A DNA stretch of 18,225 nucleotides from an uncultured Pseudomonadota bacterium (GTDB taxonomy: Bacteria > Pseudomonadota > Gammaproteobacteria > Methylococcales > Methylomonadaceae), in contig CAIUWU010000008.1 in the NCBI GenBank assembly GCA_903902945.1, positions 1 through 18,225 on the forward strand. Reading direction: 5' to 3'. The notes beneath the pieces were generated by a model that was not told where the DNA came from, searched no databases, and worked only from the letters and a program-made list of their open reading frames with translations. A program made the position numbers and the translations under genes. Positions 1 through 6,390 of the stretch are shown in pieces (the first letter of the stretch is position 1; each line of letters starts with the position of its first letter).

Positions 1-120
1 ACCCGACAAAGCATCAAGACTGGCGGTAATTCCCTGAAAAGACTGATTTTCATAAAGTCCGACAATCAAACACTCGCTTTGCAGTTTGTCTAAAGAGACG
101 CTTTCTATAAAATAGTCCAT
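1..120 (-). CDS. pepA: Leucyl (cytosol) aminopeptidase PepA, N-terminal fragment
   Basis: Forty codons of a minus-strand gene run from ATG at 120 off the left edge. The peptide begins MDYFIESVSLDKL and continues with an ECLIVGLYEN segment and an ITASLDALSG segment, which is the pattern of the N-terminal macro-like domain of gammaproteobacterial PepA. Only that domain is visible; the metal-binding catalytic domain lies outside the window. PepA is a hexameric cytosolic M17 exopeptidase that also binds DNA in some species. The gene is divergent from lptF across 91 bases, the classical pepA/lptF arrangement, which supports the call. AAGG lies 9 bases before the ATG as a ribosome binding site. Confidence 0.8.
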   Translation of the reverse strand, partial: MDYFIESVSLDKLQSECLIVGLYENQSFQGITASLDALSG

Positions 121-188
121 GTTGTGAAGCCTTCGAGATCAATTAAAAGTAGATGGGGCGCACAAGAATGCGGCGATAATGGCCAAAG

Positions 189-194
189 ATTATA
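189..194 (-). promoter_or_regulatory. Candidate -10 element for pepA
   Basis: Read on the minus strand, TATAAT (perfect consensus) lies about 70 bases upstream of the pepA ATG, preceded directly by TG. No good -35 hexamer is found 16-19 bases further upstream; that position falls in the start of lptF. This is inference from the motif only. Confidence 0.35.
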
Positions 195-211
195 CATAAG
201 AACAGGAGCAG

Positions 212-1351
212 TTGTTGAGCAGCACAGGCACAATCCCGGCTAGCAAGCCGCGTTTCAGGCTATGGACAGTACTGGATAGAATGATCATCAAAGACCTGTT
301 AACTACCATCTGTTCGGTGTTATTTGTTCTGGTCATCATCATCGTCAGCCAAAAATTCATTCGCGTACTGGCACAAGCCATCGAAGGCAATATTGCCAAT
401 GAAACCGTTCTGAGCCTGCTGGCATTCAAAACCATTGTAGTGACTTCGACCTTTTTTCCTGTCGCCTGCTTCATGGCCGTGCTGATGGTATTTGGCCGTA
501 TGTACCGTGAACAGGAAATGGCTGCCATCGCCTCGGCAGGTGGCGGCATGCTGACTTTGTACCGGGCTGTGTTCTGGCTGCTGATTCCGCTGAGTCTCTG
601 CGCAGCGGGTTTATCAATGTACGCCTCGCCCTGGGCCGAAGCCAAGAGCCAGCAAATGATGCACAATGACGAAGAAACTGCCGATATTCGCAGCATCGCC
701 CCTGGCCGTTTCAGCGAATACCGTAGCGGCGAATTGATTTTTTATTCGGAAACCCTCGATCTAAGCGGCAAAATGCGCAATGTGTTCATTCAGAACAAAC
801 AAGGTCAGCGCACCGGCATTGCCAATGCCGAATTCGGCCATATTGAAGACCGTCCCGGCGGCAGTTATCTGGTCCTGGAACATGGCGAGCGCATTCAAGG
901 CGTCCCCGGCCAAAAAGATTTCAGCATCGAGAAATATGATGAATATGCAGTGCTGATCGAACGCAAAACCACCAGCCTGATTCTTAACAAACACAGTCAG
1001 AACAGCGAACAACTGATTAACTCGATTGATGTCACCGATATCGCCGAACTCCAGGATCGACTGAATAGCCCTGTCGGCGTTTTATTACTGGGTTTTCTGG
1101 CGATCCCGCTATCACGCATCTCACCGCGCGGAGGTGTTTACGGCAATATGCTGGTTTCTTTCGGAATTTATTTTGCTTATTCCAACCTGCAAAAGATCAA
1201 CCATAGCTGGATTATTGCCGGGAAAATCCCCGTTGCACTAGGTTATCTATGGATAAACGCAGTTTTATTACTGCTGGGAATGGGCTTACTGGCGCGCTTT
1301 TATGGCTTTCAATGGCTACTGAGTCAATTACGCAGTAAAAAGGATGCATGA
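212..1351 (+). CDS. lptF: LPS export ABC transporter permease LptF
   Basis: Inner-membrane permease of the LptB2FGC machine that extracts lipopolysaccharide and passes it to the LptA bridge. The layout is that of the LptF/LptG (YjgP/YjgQ) family: three N-terminal membrane segments (about residues 31-46, 66-96 and 115-135), a large periplasmic beta-jellyroll (about 140-280), and three C-terminal segments (about 286-367) beginning GVLLLGFLAIPLSR. The motif SRISPRGG matches the LptF cytoplasmic loop. Divergence from pepA identifies it as LptF rather than LptG. Start is uncertain: AGGAG at 204-208 serves TTG at 212 or, with better spacing, TTG at 215. The ATG at 281 (MIIKDLL) matches where the family usually begins but has only a weak GGATAG upstream. 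lptG does not follow; an opposite-strand gene does. Confidence 0.9.
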   Translation: MLSSTGTIPASKPRFRLWTVLDRMIIKDLLTTICSVLFVLVIIIVSQKFIRVLAQAIEGNIANETVLSLLAFKTIVVTSTFFPVACFMAVLMVFGRMYREQEMAAIASAGGGMLTLYRAVFWLLIPLSLCAAGLSMYASPWAEAKSQQMMHNDEETADIRSIAPGRFSEYRSGELIFYSETLDLSGKMRNVFIQNKQGQRTGIANAEFGHIEDRPGGSYLVLEHGERIQGVPGQKDFSIEKYDEYAVLIERKTTSLILNKHSQNSEQLINSIDVTDIAELQDRLNSPVGVLLLGFLAIPLSRISPRGGVYGNMLVSFGIYFAYSNLQKINHSWIIAGKIPVALGYLWINAVLLLLGMGLLARFYGFQWLLSQLRSKKDA

Positions 1352-1370
1352 CCCTCAAGCCATGCATCCT
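1337..1370 (-). terminator. Intrinsic terminator of the secreted-protein gene, inside the lptF 3' end
   Basis: A perfect 10-bp inverted repeat (AGGATGCATG at 1341-1350, CATGCATCCT at 1361-1370) flanks a 10-base loop. Read on the minus strand the stem is followed by TTTTT, giving a rho-independent terminator about 15 bases after the stop of the minus-strand gene at 1385-1771. It overlaps the last codons and stop of lptF. On the plus strand there is no T run after the stem, so termination of lptF here is less certain. Confidence 0.6.
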
Positions 1371-1384
1371 GAAATCATCAGTTG

Positions 1385-1771
1385 TTAACGGTTCATGAAC
1401 AGATACAAGCCTTTGCACCGCAAAATCATGTGATTACCTTCCAGCTCAACCACGCTGCAGTCTTCAAATTTTTCGCGCCCTGGTGACACCTGTTTTTTAA
1501 TCACGCCATTTTCGACACTGTATTTGATATTGATATCCATCTCACTGGTCCGGCCCAAGGTATCTTCACCCACAGTTCTCAGATTACCGTTGTTCTGAAA
1601 CTCCCAGCTGACACTCAAGGCTTTTTTCTGCTTATCCAGTCCCAAAGACTCGGCAGTCACTTTCCATTTTCCAAGGATTTTTGAGTTATCTGCCAGACTG
1701 ACATCAGCTTGAGCGACACTGGCGCCCAAACCCAAAACGGCTGACAAGAGTATTGTTGTTATTGTTTTCAT
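1385..1771 (-). CDS. Small secreted protein, possibly lipocalin-like, function unknown
   Basis: Encodes 128 residues with a clear Sec signal peptide: MKT, a hydrophobic stretch to about residue 18, then a VAQA cleavage site after Ala22. The mature protein of about 106 residues looks beta-rich, opens with ILGKWKV, a pattern resembling the first strand of lipocalin-like domains, and has two cysteines (Cys105, Cys119) that could form a disulfide in the periplasm. I do not recognise a named family and the lipocalin idea is only a resemblance. The start is supported by GGAGAA five bases before the ATG. It has its own extended -10 promoter and terminator, so it is probably transcribed alone. Confidence 0.7.
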   Translation of the reverse strand: MKTITTILLSAVLGLGASVAQADVSLADNSKILGKWKVTAESLGLDKQKKALSVSWEFQNNGNLRTVGEDTLGRTSEMDINIKYSVENGVIKKQVSPGREKFEDCSVVELEGNHMILRCKGLYLFMNR

Positions 1772-1811
1772 AAGATTCTCCGAACCACAGTCAGGTAAAA
1801 AACGAAGCCGG

Positions 1812-1820
1812 ACTATAACA
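1812..1820 (-). promoter_or_regulatory. Extended -10 promoter for the secreted-protein gene
   Basis: The minus strand reads TGTTATAGT, an extended -10 (TGnTATAAT with one mismatch), about 40 bases upstream of the ATG at 1771. The -35 region (around GTCGGC) is poor, as is common when an extended -10 is present. Confidence 0.45.
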
Positions 1821-1875
1821 CCATATTTAATCTGGCCGACAGCTCTTTTGACTACGCCATATAGCGCCAGCCGTT

Positions 1876-2349
1876 TCAGTTTTGCCTGATTTCGCTGGCG
1901 ATCGTTACACAGCGTGTCTTGGATAAATAGTCATGCCAGCAAGATTTACGTTTATCAAACAACGCCCACCAGAACCCCATACCCAAGCACGCCCATGACA
2001 GCATCGCCGATAGAAATCGCAATCCGGCTTGTGGCCAGCTGACAGAGCAGCCCTGCTCACTGACCAACCTGATTTTCCAGGCACGCATGCCCAGCGTCTG
2101 ACCACCATGCGTCCAAAACCAGCCATAAAAGACAAAACTGACACTTAGCAGATACAGCGGATAAAAATACTGCTGCGAACTAAACGCCTGACCGGCATTA
2201 AAGGGCAACACCAAGGCCGTCGCCAGGAAAAACAAGGCTAGCAACAGTAATAAATCATAGGTTATTGCGGCAATACGACGAAAAAAACCCGGCGCCTGAA
2301 TGACAGGCCCGCCGGGTTTTTGAAAATTGTTGGCTAATTCTGACTGCAA
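1876..2349 (-). CDS. RDD family integral membrane protein
   Basis: 157 residues with the RDD domain layout: GFFRRIAAITYDLLLL (residues 21-36, with the conserved Arg and Asp), three hydrophobic segments (about 31-50, 61-79 and 107-130), the loop QTLGMRAWKIRLV (84-96), and a closing CWHDYLSKTRCV (137-148). RDD proteins are small inner-membrane proteins, mostly of unknown function, some tied to ion transport. The start is TTG at 2349, immediately after the TAG stop of the upstream small ORF and in the same frame; there is no good independent Shine-Dalgarno sequence, so reinitiation is likely. A strong terminator-like hairpin lies within the first 25 codons. Family call is firm; function is unknown. 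Confidence 0.85.
   Translation of the reverse strand: MQSELANNFQKPGGPVIQAPGFFRRIAAITYDLLLLLALFFLATALVLPFNAGQAFSSQQYFYPLYLLSVSFVFYGWFWTHGGQTLGMRAWKIRLVSEQGCSVSWPQAGLRFLSAMLSWACLGMGFWWALFDKRKSCWHDYLSKTRCVTIASEIRQN
2281..2321 (-). terminator. Terminator-like hairpin inside the RDD coding sequence
   Basis: Outer stem CCCGGC (2288-2293) pairs with GCCGGG (2311-2316), inner stem GCCTG (2294-2298) pairs with CAGGC (2304-2308), with a two-base bulge and a five-base loop (AATGA). A/T runs on both sides mean either strand could terminate. Read in the direction of the RDD gene the GC stem is followed by TTTTTTT. It covers about nucleotides 29-69 of the RDD reading frame. Confidence 0.6.
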
Positions 2350-2532
2350 CTACTTTTCTTCGAACAGTGCCAGTTTCTGGCCCAAGTACATGCTCATCGC
2401 TACTAAAGCACCCAGCATCAGGACTGAGAACAAAAATGGCGGTCTATGGAATACCAACACAAAAAAATCAGCAATATACAAGCTGGTAAATAAAGGACGA
2501 TCAATAAGACCGGTTAACAATTTTTTTAACAT
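2350..2532 (-). CDS. Small hydrophobic membrane protein, unknown
   Basis: 60 residues beginning MLKKLLTGLID, with two probable membrane segments (about 13-28 and 33-51) and a charged end ALFEEK. I prefer the ATG at 2532 because GGGGGAA lies just upstream; the in-frame ATG at 2547 adds only MPGGK and has no ribosome binding site. The stop codon TAG is followed directly by the TTG start of the RDD gene in the same reading frame, so the two are almost certainly co-transcribed and translationally coupled. I do not recognise the family. Hydrophobicity, a good Shine-Dalgarno sequence and the tight junction support a real gene. Confidence 0.65.
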   Translation of the reverse strand: MLKKLLTGLIDRPLFTSLYIADFFVLVFHRPPFLFSVLMLGALVAMSMYLGQKLALFEEK

Positions 2533-2547
2533 CTTTCCCCCAGGCAT

Positions 2548-2776
2548 TTAATAATTGGCCCCGATTCTTCGACTAACGCCGAGAGGATGGGTGCTTTGTT
2601 GTTATCACATATTGGCAGCAAGCCTGCGCGAATTCTACTATAACCCTGATAATTGTGAAAGAAAGGCTTAATTGAGCTGGAATCTGCCATGATGTTATGA
2701 TATGAGGCATTGTTTCGCCGACTTGCAAAACGGCAAAGCAAATTCGCCAGAATAATTACAATAAAGGATTAGTATC
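2548..2776. other. Divergent intergenic region before pcnB
   Basis: 229 bases separate the small membrane ORF (leftward) from pcnB (rightward) and must hold both promoters. For the rightward direction TTGGCA (2612-2617) with TACTAT (2636-2641) at 18-base spacing is a fair candidate; AATAAT at 2751-2756 is another possible -10 without a good -35. I see no convincing structured RNA and no well-supported additional gene. Confidence 0.4.
2763..2768 (+). promoter_or_regulatory. Ribosome binding site fixing the pcnB start at ATT 2777
   Basis: AAAGGA lies 8 bases before ATT at 2777. An in-frame TAA at 2762-2764 closes the frame just upstream, so initiation must lie between 2765 and the conserved region, where no ATG, GTG or TTG codon exists. 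Confidence 0.65.
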
Positions 2777-4153
2777 ATTTTAACGTTCTTCAAAAAAATC
2801 TTTACTCCGCCAGCTGCCAGCGGTATCGAACACCCGCAGCCTGCCGCCGCTGGCGTCAAGATTTATTCTCGCCCCGAACACAGTATTTCGCGTTCGCAAA
2901 TCAGTGAAAACGCACTGAAAGTTTTGGTGCGCCTGAAAAAAGGCGGGTTTGAGGCCTACCTGGTTGGCGGCTGCGTCCGTGATCTGCTGCTAGGCCGCGA
3001 ACCCAAAGATTTTGATGTCGCTACCAATGCCAGCCCGGAACAGGTCAAACAGATTTTCCGCAACTGCCGCATCATCGGCCGCCGTTTCCGCCTGGCCCAT
3101 GTATTTTTTGGCAAAGAAATCATCGAAGTTGCCACTTTCAGGGGTTCCGAAGCCGAAAACTCGGAACAGCAAATGGTTCATGAAGATGGCCGCTTATTGC
3201 GCGACAACGTCTTCGGCACACTGGAACAAGATGTCTGGCGCCGCGACTTTACCGTCAACGCCCTGTATTACAACATCCGTGACTTTTCGGTAGTCGATTA
3301 TACCGGCGGCATGCAAGATCACTCGGCCAGCACGCTGCGCCTGATAGGCGATCCGGCTGTTCGTTACCGTGAAGACCCGGTGCGGATGCTACGGGCAATC
3401 CGCTTTGCGGCCAAACTCAGTTTTACTCTGCATCCGGACACCGAAAAACCGATTCACGAATTAAATAGCTTGCTCAAAGGCATCCCTTCGGCCCGCCTCT
3501 ACGACGAAGTCTTAAAACTGTTTCTGGCCGGCTATGGCGTGCAGACCTTTGAGCTATTGCGTCATTACGGGCTATTCGGCATTTTATTCCCCGCTACCGA
3601 GCATTGCCTGCAAACCCTGGATCACGATTTCCCGCGCCTATTTCTGATTCGCGCCCTGGAAAACTCGGACAAACGTTTTGCCGACGGCAAAACCCTGACC
3701 CCGTATTTTTTACTGGCCGCTATTTTGTGGGAACCTTTACAACAGACTGCGCAAAAACATATCGCTCACGGCGAAAACGAAACTATGGCCTATCAGAATG
3801 CCGCCAACGAAATTCTGAGCCGGCAGATCAAAATCATCGCCATGCCCCGCCACATTACCCAAGCCATGCGCGATGTCTGGTTCATGCAAAGCAAATTCAG
3901 CCGCACCATTGGCCTCAGACCTTACCGCTTACTAGAACAACCGAAATTCCGCGCAGCTTTTGACTTTTTACAGTTGCGCGCCGAAGTGGGAGGCGCCGAC
4001 CCGGCACTGATCCAGTGGTGGACAGAGTTTCAGGAAGCCGATGAAGCCCAGCGCAAAAAAATGACCGCGCCAGCCAAAGGTGGCAAAAGCGACAAACCCA
4101 GACGCAAATCCAACCGCTACCGTTCGCGCAGCAAATCAGACAGCCCGAAATGA
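2777..4153 (+). CDS. pcnB: Poly(A) polymerase I, predicted AUU start
   Basis: Adds 3' poly(A) tails to RNAs to promote their decay. The nucleotidyltransferase fold shows LVGGCVRDLLLG (residues 62-73) and the catalytic DFD (Asp78, Asp80), followed by GRRFRLAHVFFG, EVATFRG, RRDFTVNAL and the helical DPVRMLRAIRFAAKL. The F-L-A-H region and the very basic Lys/Arg/Ser C-terminal tail indicate PcnB rather than a CCA-adding enzyme. From ATT at 2777 the protein is 458 residues, close to E. coli's 465. Residues 33-51 read PEHSISRSQISENALKVLV, matching the conserved PcnB N-terminus, yet the first NTG codons in frame are CTG 2915 and TTG 2924, well inside this conserved part. E. coli pcnB is known to start at AUU. 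ATC at 2774 is a less well-spaced alternative. folK overlaps the stop by four bases. Confidence 0.93.
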   Translation: MLTFFKKIFTPPAASGIEHPQPAAAGVKIYSRPEHSISRSQISENALKVLVRLKKGGFEAYLVGGCVRDLLLGREPKDFDVATNASPEQVKQIFRNCRIIGRRFRLAHVFFGKEIIEVATFRGSEAENSEQQMVHEDGRLLRDNVFGTLEQDVWRRDFTVNALYYNIRDFSVVDYTGGMQDHSASTLRLIGDPAVRYREDPVRMLRAIRFAAKLSFTLHPDTEKPIHELNSLLKGIPSARLYDEVLKLFLAGYGVQTFELLRHYGLFGILFPATEHCLQTLDHDFPRLFLIRALENSDKRFADGKTLTPYFLLAAILWEPLQQTAQKHIAHGENETMAYQNAANEILSRQIKIIAMPRHITQAMRDVWFMQSKFSRTIGLRPYRLLEQPKFRAAFDFLQLRAEVGGADPALIQWWTEFQEADEAQRKKMTAPAKGGKSDKPRRKSNRYRSRSKSDSPK

Positions 4154-4656
4154 ACATGGATTCAGTAGCAGTCGAAGTCTATCTAGGACTCGGCAGCAAT
4201 CTCGGCAACCCGATTGCCAATCTAAAAAGCGCCTGCACCGCCATCAGCCAGATTGATGGCGTCCAGCTACTGGCATTGTCACCGTTTTACAGCAGCAAAC
4301 CGGTTGGTCCGCAAGATCAGCCGGATTATGTCAATGCGGCCATCCGCCTGAGCACCCACCTATCTGCCCAGCAACTGCTGGAACAATTACAGGCCATCGA
4401 AAACCAGCATGGCCGGATCAGAACAGTGCGCTGGGGTGCCAGAACCCTGGATCTGGACATTCTGCTCTATGGTGACAGCCAGGTTCATGACAGTCAGCTG
4501 ACCATTCCTCATATAGAAATGAGCAAGCGCAGCTTCGTGCTTTATCCGCTGGCCGATATCGCCCCGGCCGGCCTGATGATTCCCGGTCTTGGCACGACCC
4601 TCGCCGCGTTAGTCGCCGCTTGCCCCGCCGAAGGCCTGGAGAAAATCCCGCTATGA
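4150..4656 (+). CDS. folK: 6-hydroxymethyl-7,8-dihydropterin pyrophosphokinase
   Basis: 168 residues. Transfers pyrophosphate from ATP to 6-hydroxymethyl-dihydropterin, the step before dihydropteroate synthase in folate synthesis. Hallmarks are YLGLGSNLG (residues 11-19), SPFYSSKPVGPQDQPDYVNAA (44-64) and the signature RWGARTLDLDILLYG (94-108), whose Asp101 and Asp103 bind the two magnesium ions. The ATG overlaps the pcnB stop as ATGA, and its own stop overlaps the panB start the same way, so pcnB, folK and panB are translationally coupled. The pcnB-folK-pan order is common in gammaproteobacteria. Confidence 0.96.
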   Translation: MNMDSVAVEVYLGLGSNLGNPIANLKSACTAISQIDGVQLLALSPFYSSKPVGPQDQPDYVNAAIRLSTHLSAQQLLEQLQAIENQHGRIRTVRWGARTLDLDILLYGDSQVHDSQLTIPHIEMSKRSFVLYPLADIAPAGLMIPGLGTTLAALVAACPAEGLEKIPL

Positions 4657-5462
4657 GTTTATACGCCGACCCAACCCGAACACTGACTGTCAGCCATTTA
4701 CTGGCCATGAAACAAGCTGGCGAAAAAATCAGCTGCCTGACGGCTTATGACGCCAGCTTCGGCGCTCTGGTCGATCAGTGTGGTATTGATGTCATTCTGG
4801 TCGGCGATTCGTTGGGCATGGTGATTCAGGGCCACGACAGCACGCTGCCGGTCACCGTCGAAGACATGATTTATCACAGCCGCTGCATCAGTAAAGTGCG
4901 CAAACGGGCACTGCTGATCAGCGATTTACCGTTTGCCAGCTATGCCAACACCGATCAGGCACTGACTCATGCCGCCGCACTGATGCAACGCGGCGGTGCC
5001 GACATGGTCAAGCTGGAAGGCAGCAAACCCGACATCATTCGCCATCTGGTCAGCAACGGCATTCCGGTTTGCGGCCATCTGGGCTTATTACCGCAATCGG
5101 TTAACCTGCTGGGCGGTTACAAAGTGCAAGGCCGCGACCCGCTACAGGCTCAAAGCCTGCTGGCCGATGCCCGCAGCATCAGCCAGGCAGGCGCCAGCCT
5201 GTTAATCCTGGAATGCATGCCAGCAACACTGGCGGCTGCAATCAGTCAAGCGGTGAACATTCCGGTAATCGGCATCGGCGCCGGCATTGACTGCGACGGC
5301 CAGGTACTGGTGCTGTACGACATGCTGGACATCAGTATCAGCAACCGGCCGCGCTTTTCTAAAAATTTCATGCAAGATGCCGGCAACATCGCAGCAGCGA
5401 TCCGCAACTATCATCTTGCTGTCAAAAATCGCCAGTTTCCCGGCGCCGAACACAGCTACTGA
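4653..5462 (+). CDS. panB: 3-methyl-2-oxobutanoate hydroxymethyltransferase
   Basis: Makes ketopantoate from 2-oxoisovalerate and 5,10-methylenetetrahydrofolate, the first committed step of pantothenate synthesis. The protein is 269 residues. Key sites are ILVGDSLGM (48-56, metal-binding Asp52), SDLPF (Asp91), MVKLEG (Glu122), GHLGLLPQ (141-148) and LECMP (catalytic Glu187), then IGIGAG. The frame is open to 4620, but ATG at 4653 overlaps the folK stop as ATGA, follows GGAG by 11 bases, and gives the usual family N-terminus, so I chose it. panC begins five bases after its stop. Confidence 0.97.
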   Translation: MSLYADPTRTLTVSHLLAMKQAGEKISCLTAYDASFGALVDQCGIDVILVGDSLGMVIQGHDSTLPVTVEDMIYHSRCISKVRKRALLISDLPFASYANTDQALTHAAALMQRGGADMVKLEGSKPDIIRHLVSNGIPVCGHLGLLPQSVNLLGGYKVQGRDPLQAQSLLADARSISQAGASLLILECMPATLAAAISQAVNIPVIGIGAGIDCDGQVLVLYDMLDISISNRPRFSKNFMQDAGNIAAAIRNYHLAVKNRQFPGAEHSY

Positions 5463-5467
5463 TCAAG

Positions 5468-6310
5468 ATGCAAACCGTAACCACGATTGAAGCACTGAGA
5501 GCGCAAGTCAGCGCATGGCGCCGCCAGAATCTGCGGATCGCTTTGGTACCGACCATGGGCAATCTGCATGCCGGCCATCTCAAACTGGTCAGCACAGCCC
5601 GACAACAAGCCGATAAAGTAGTGGTGAGCATTTTTGTCAACCCGACCCAGTTTGGCCCCAATGAAGACTTTGAGCGCTACCCGCGCACCGAAGCCGCCGA
5701 TCAGCAGCAGCTAGCAACATGCCATACCGACCTGTTGTTTTTACCGACAGTCGAAACCTTGTATCCCCGCCCCAGCCAGACCCGGATTTCGCTACCCGGC
5801 CTGGCAGCCCTGCATTGCGGACAAAGCCGGCCCGGTCATTTCGATGGCGTGGCCTTAGTAGTCTGTAAATTACTGAATATGGTGCAACCGGACAGTCTGC
5901 TGATGGGCGAAAAAGACTTCCAGCAACTGGCGCTGATCCGGCAAATGGTGGCCGACCTGAATATTCCGGTTGAGGTGCATGGCGTAGCCACGGTGCGCGA
6001 AGCCGATGGCCTGGCGATGAGTTCTCGCAATGGCTATCTGACCACCGAACAGCGACAGCTTGCCCCCCGGCTTTATCAAGCCCTACAGACCGCCCGTGAT
6101 CAGATTCAAAACGGCCAGTCTTCAGACCAATCGATTATCGCCGAACAGATAGCAACACTGACCGCAGCCGGCTTTGCAGTAGATTATTTCAGCTTATCTC
6201 GCAGTCAGGATTTACTGCCAGCCACCGATACCGACACCGAGCTGGTGTTACTGGCGGCTGCCAGACTGGGAAACACCCGGCTAATCGACAATATCAGCTT
6301 CGGACGCTGA
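5468..6310 (+). CDS. panC: Pantoate--beta-alanine ligase (pantothenate synthetase)
   Basis: Condenses pantoate and beta-alanine with ATP through a pantoyl-adenylate. 280 residues, the normal length. The nucleotidyl-transferase HIGH-type motif is PTMGNLHAGH (28-37); others are FVNPTQFGPNEDFERYPR (56-73), HCGQSRPGHFDGV (116-128), MGEKDFQQL (146-154, KMSKS-like loop region) and MSSRNGYL (184-191). It follows panB by five bases with no obvious Shine-Dalgarno sequence, so translation probably depends on coupling. Confidence 0.97.
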   Translation: MQTVTTIEALRAQVSAWRRQNLRIALVPTMGNLHAGHLKLVSTARQQADKVVVSIFVNPTQFGPNEDFERYPRTEAADQQQLATCHTDLLFLPTVETLYPRPSQTRISLPGLAALHCGQSRPGHFDGVALVVCKLLNMVQPDSLLMGEKDFQQLALIRQMVADLNIPVEVHGVATVREADGLAMSSRNGYLTTEQRQLAPRLYQALQTARDQIQNGQSSDQSIIAEQIATLTAAGFAVDYFSLSRSQDLLPATDTDTELVLLAAARLGNTRLIDNISFGR

Positions 6311-6331
6311 ACTGGACCGGCTTGCTTAAAT

Positions 6332-6360
6332 TTGATAGCCACATCAATTTAAGGCATAAT
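6332..6360 (+). promoter_or_regulatory. Sigma-70-type promoter for panD with overlapping inverted repeat
   Basis: TTGATA (6332-6337) and CATAAT (6355-6360) are separated by exactly 17 bases, a good sigma-70 match. The segment 6325-6352 is an imperfect palindrome (TTAAATTTGAT and ATCAATTTAA arms, one extra T on the left) covering the -35 and spacer, so it could be an operator. It is AT-rich and has no T tail as expected for a terminator of panC. The promoter would let panD be expressed apart from panBC. Confidence 0.55.
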
Positions 6361-6390
6361 CGCCGACCCTAGTGTTTGACGTTGTTTACT

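Noticed and set aside
190..696. 168-codon minus-strand ORF opposite lptF
   Set aside because: It is antisense to a conserved membrane protein gene, matches no family, and has no supporting features; a frame shadow.
2526..2741. 71-codon minus-strand ORF in the pcnB upstream region
   Set aside because: No ribosome binding site or recognisable protein features, and it overlaps the start of the better-supported small membrane ORF.
2924..4153. pcnB beginning at TTG 2924
   Set aside because: Conserved PcnB sequence extends in frame well upstream, and a good Shine-Dalgarno sequence lies before ATT 2777, not before 2924.
4620..4652. Longer panB N-terminus starting at 4620
   Set aside because: It would overlap folK by more than 30 bases and adds a Pro/Arg-rich stretch unlike PanB; ATG 4653 forms the usual ATGA overlap.
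5468..6310. Possible loss of a conserved acidic residue in PanC at HCGQSRPGHF
   Set aside because: From memory, an LHCG variant occurs in many PanC proteins, and all other catalytic motifs are intact, so it is not convincing as an anomaly.
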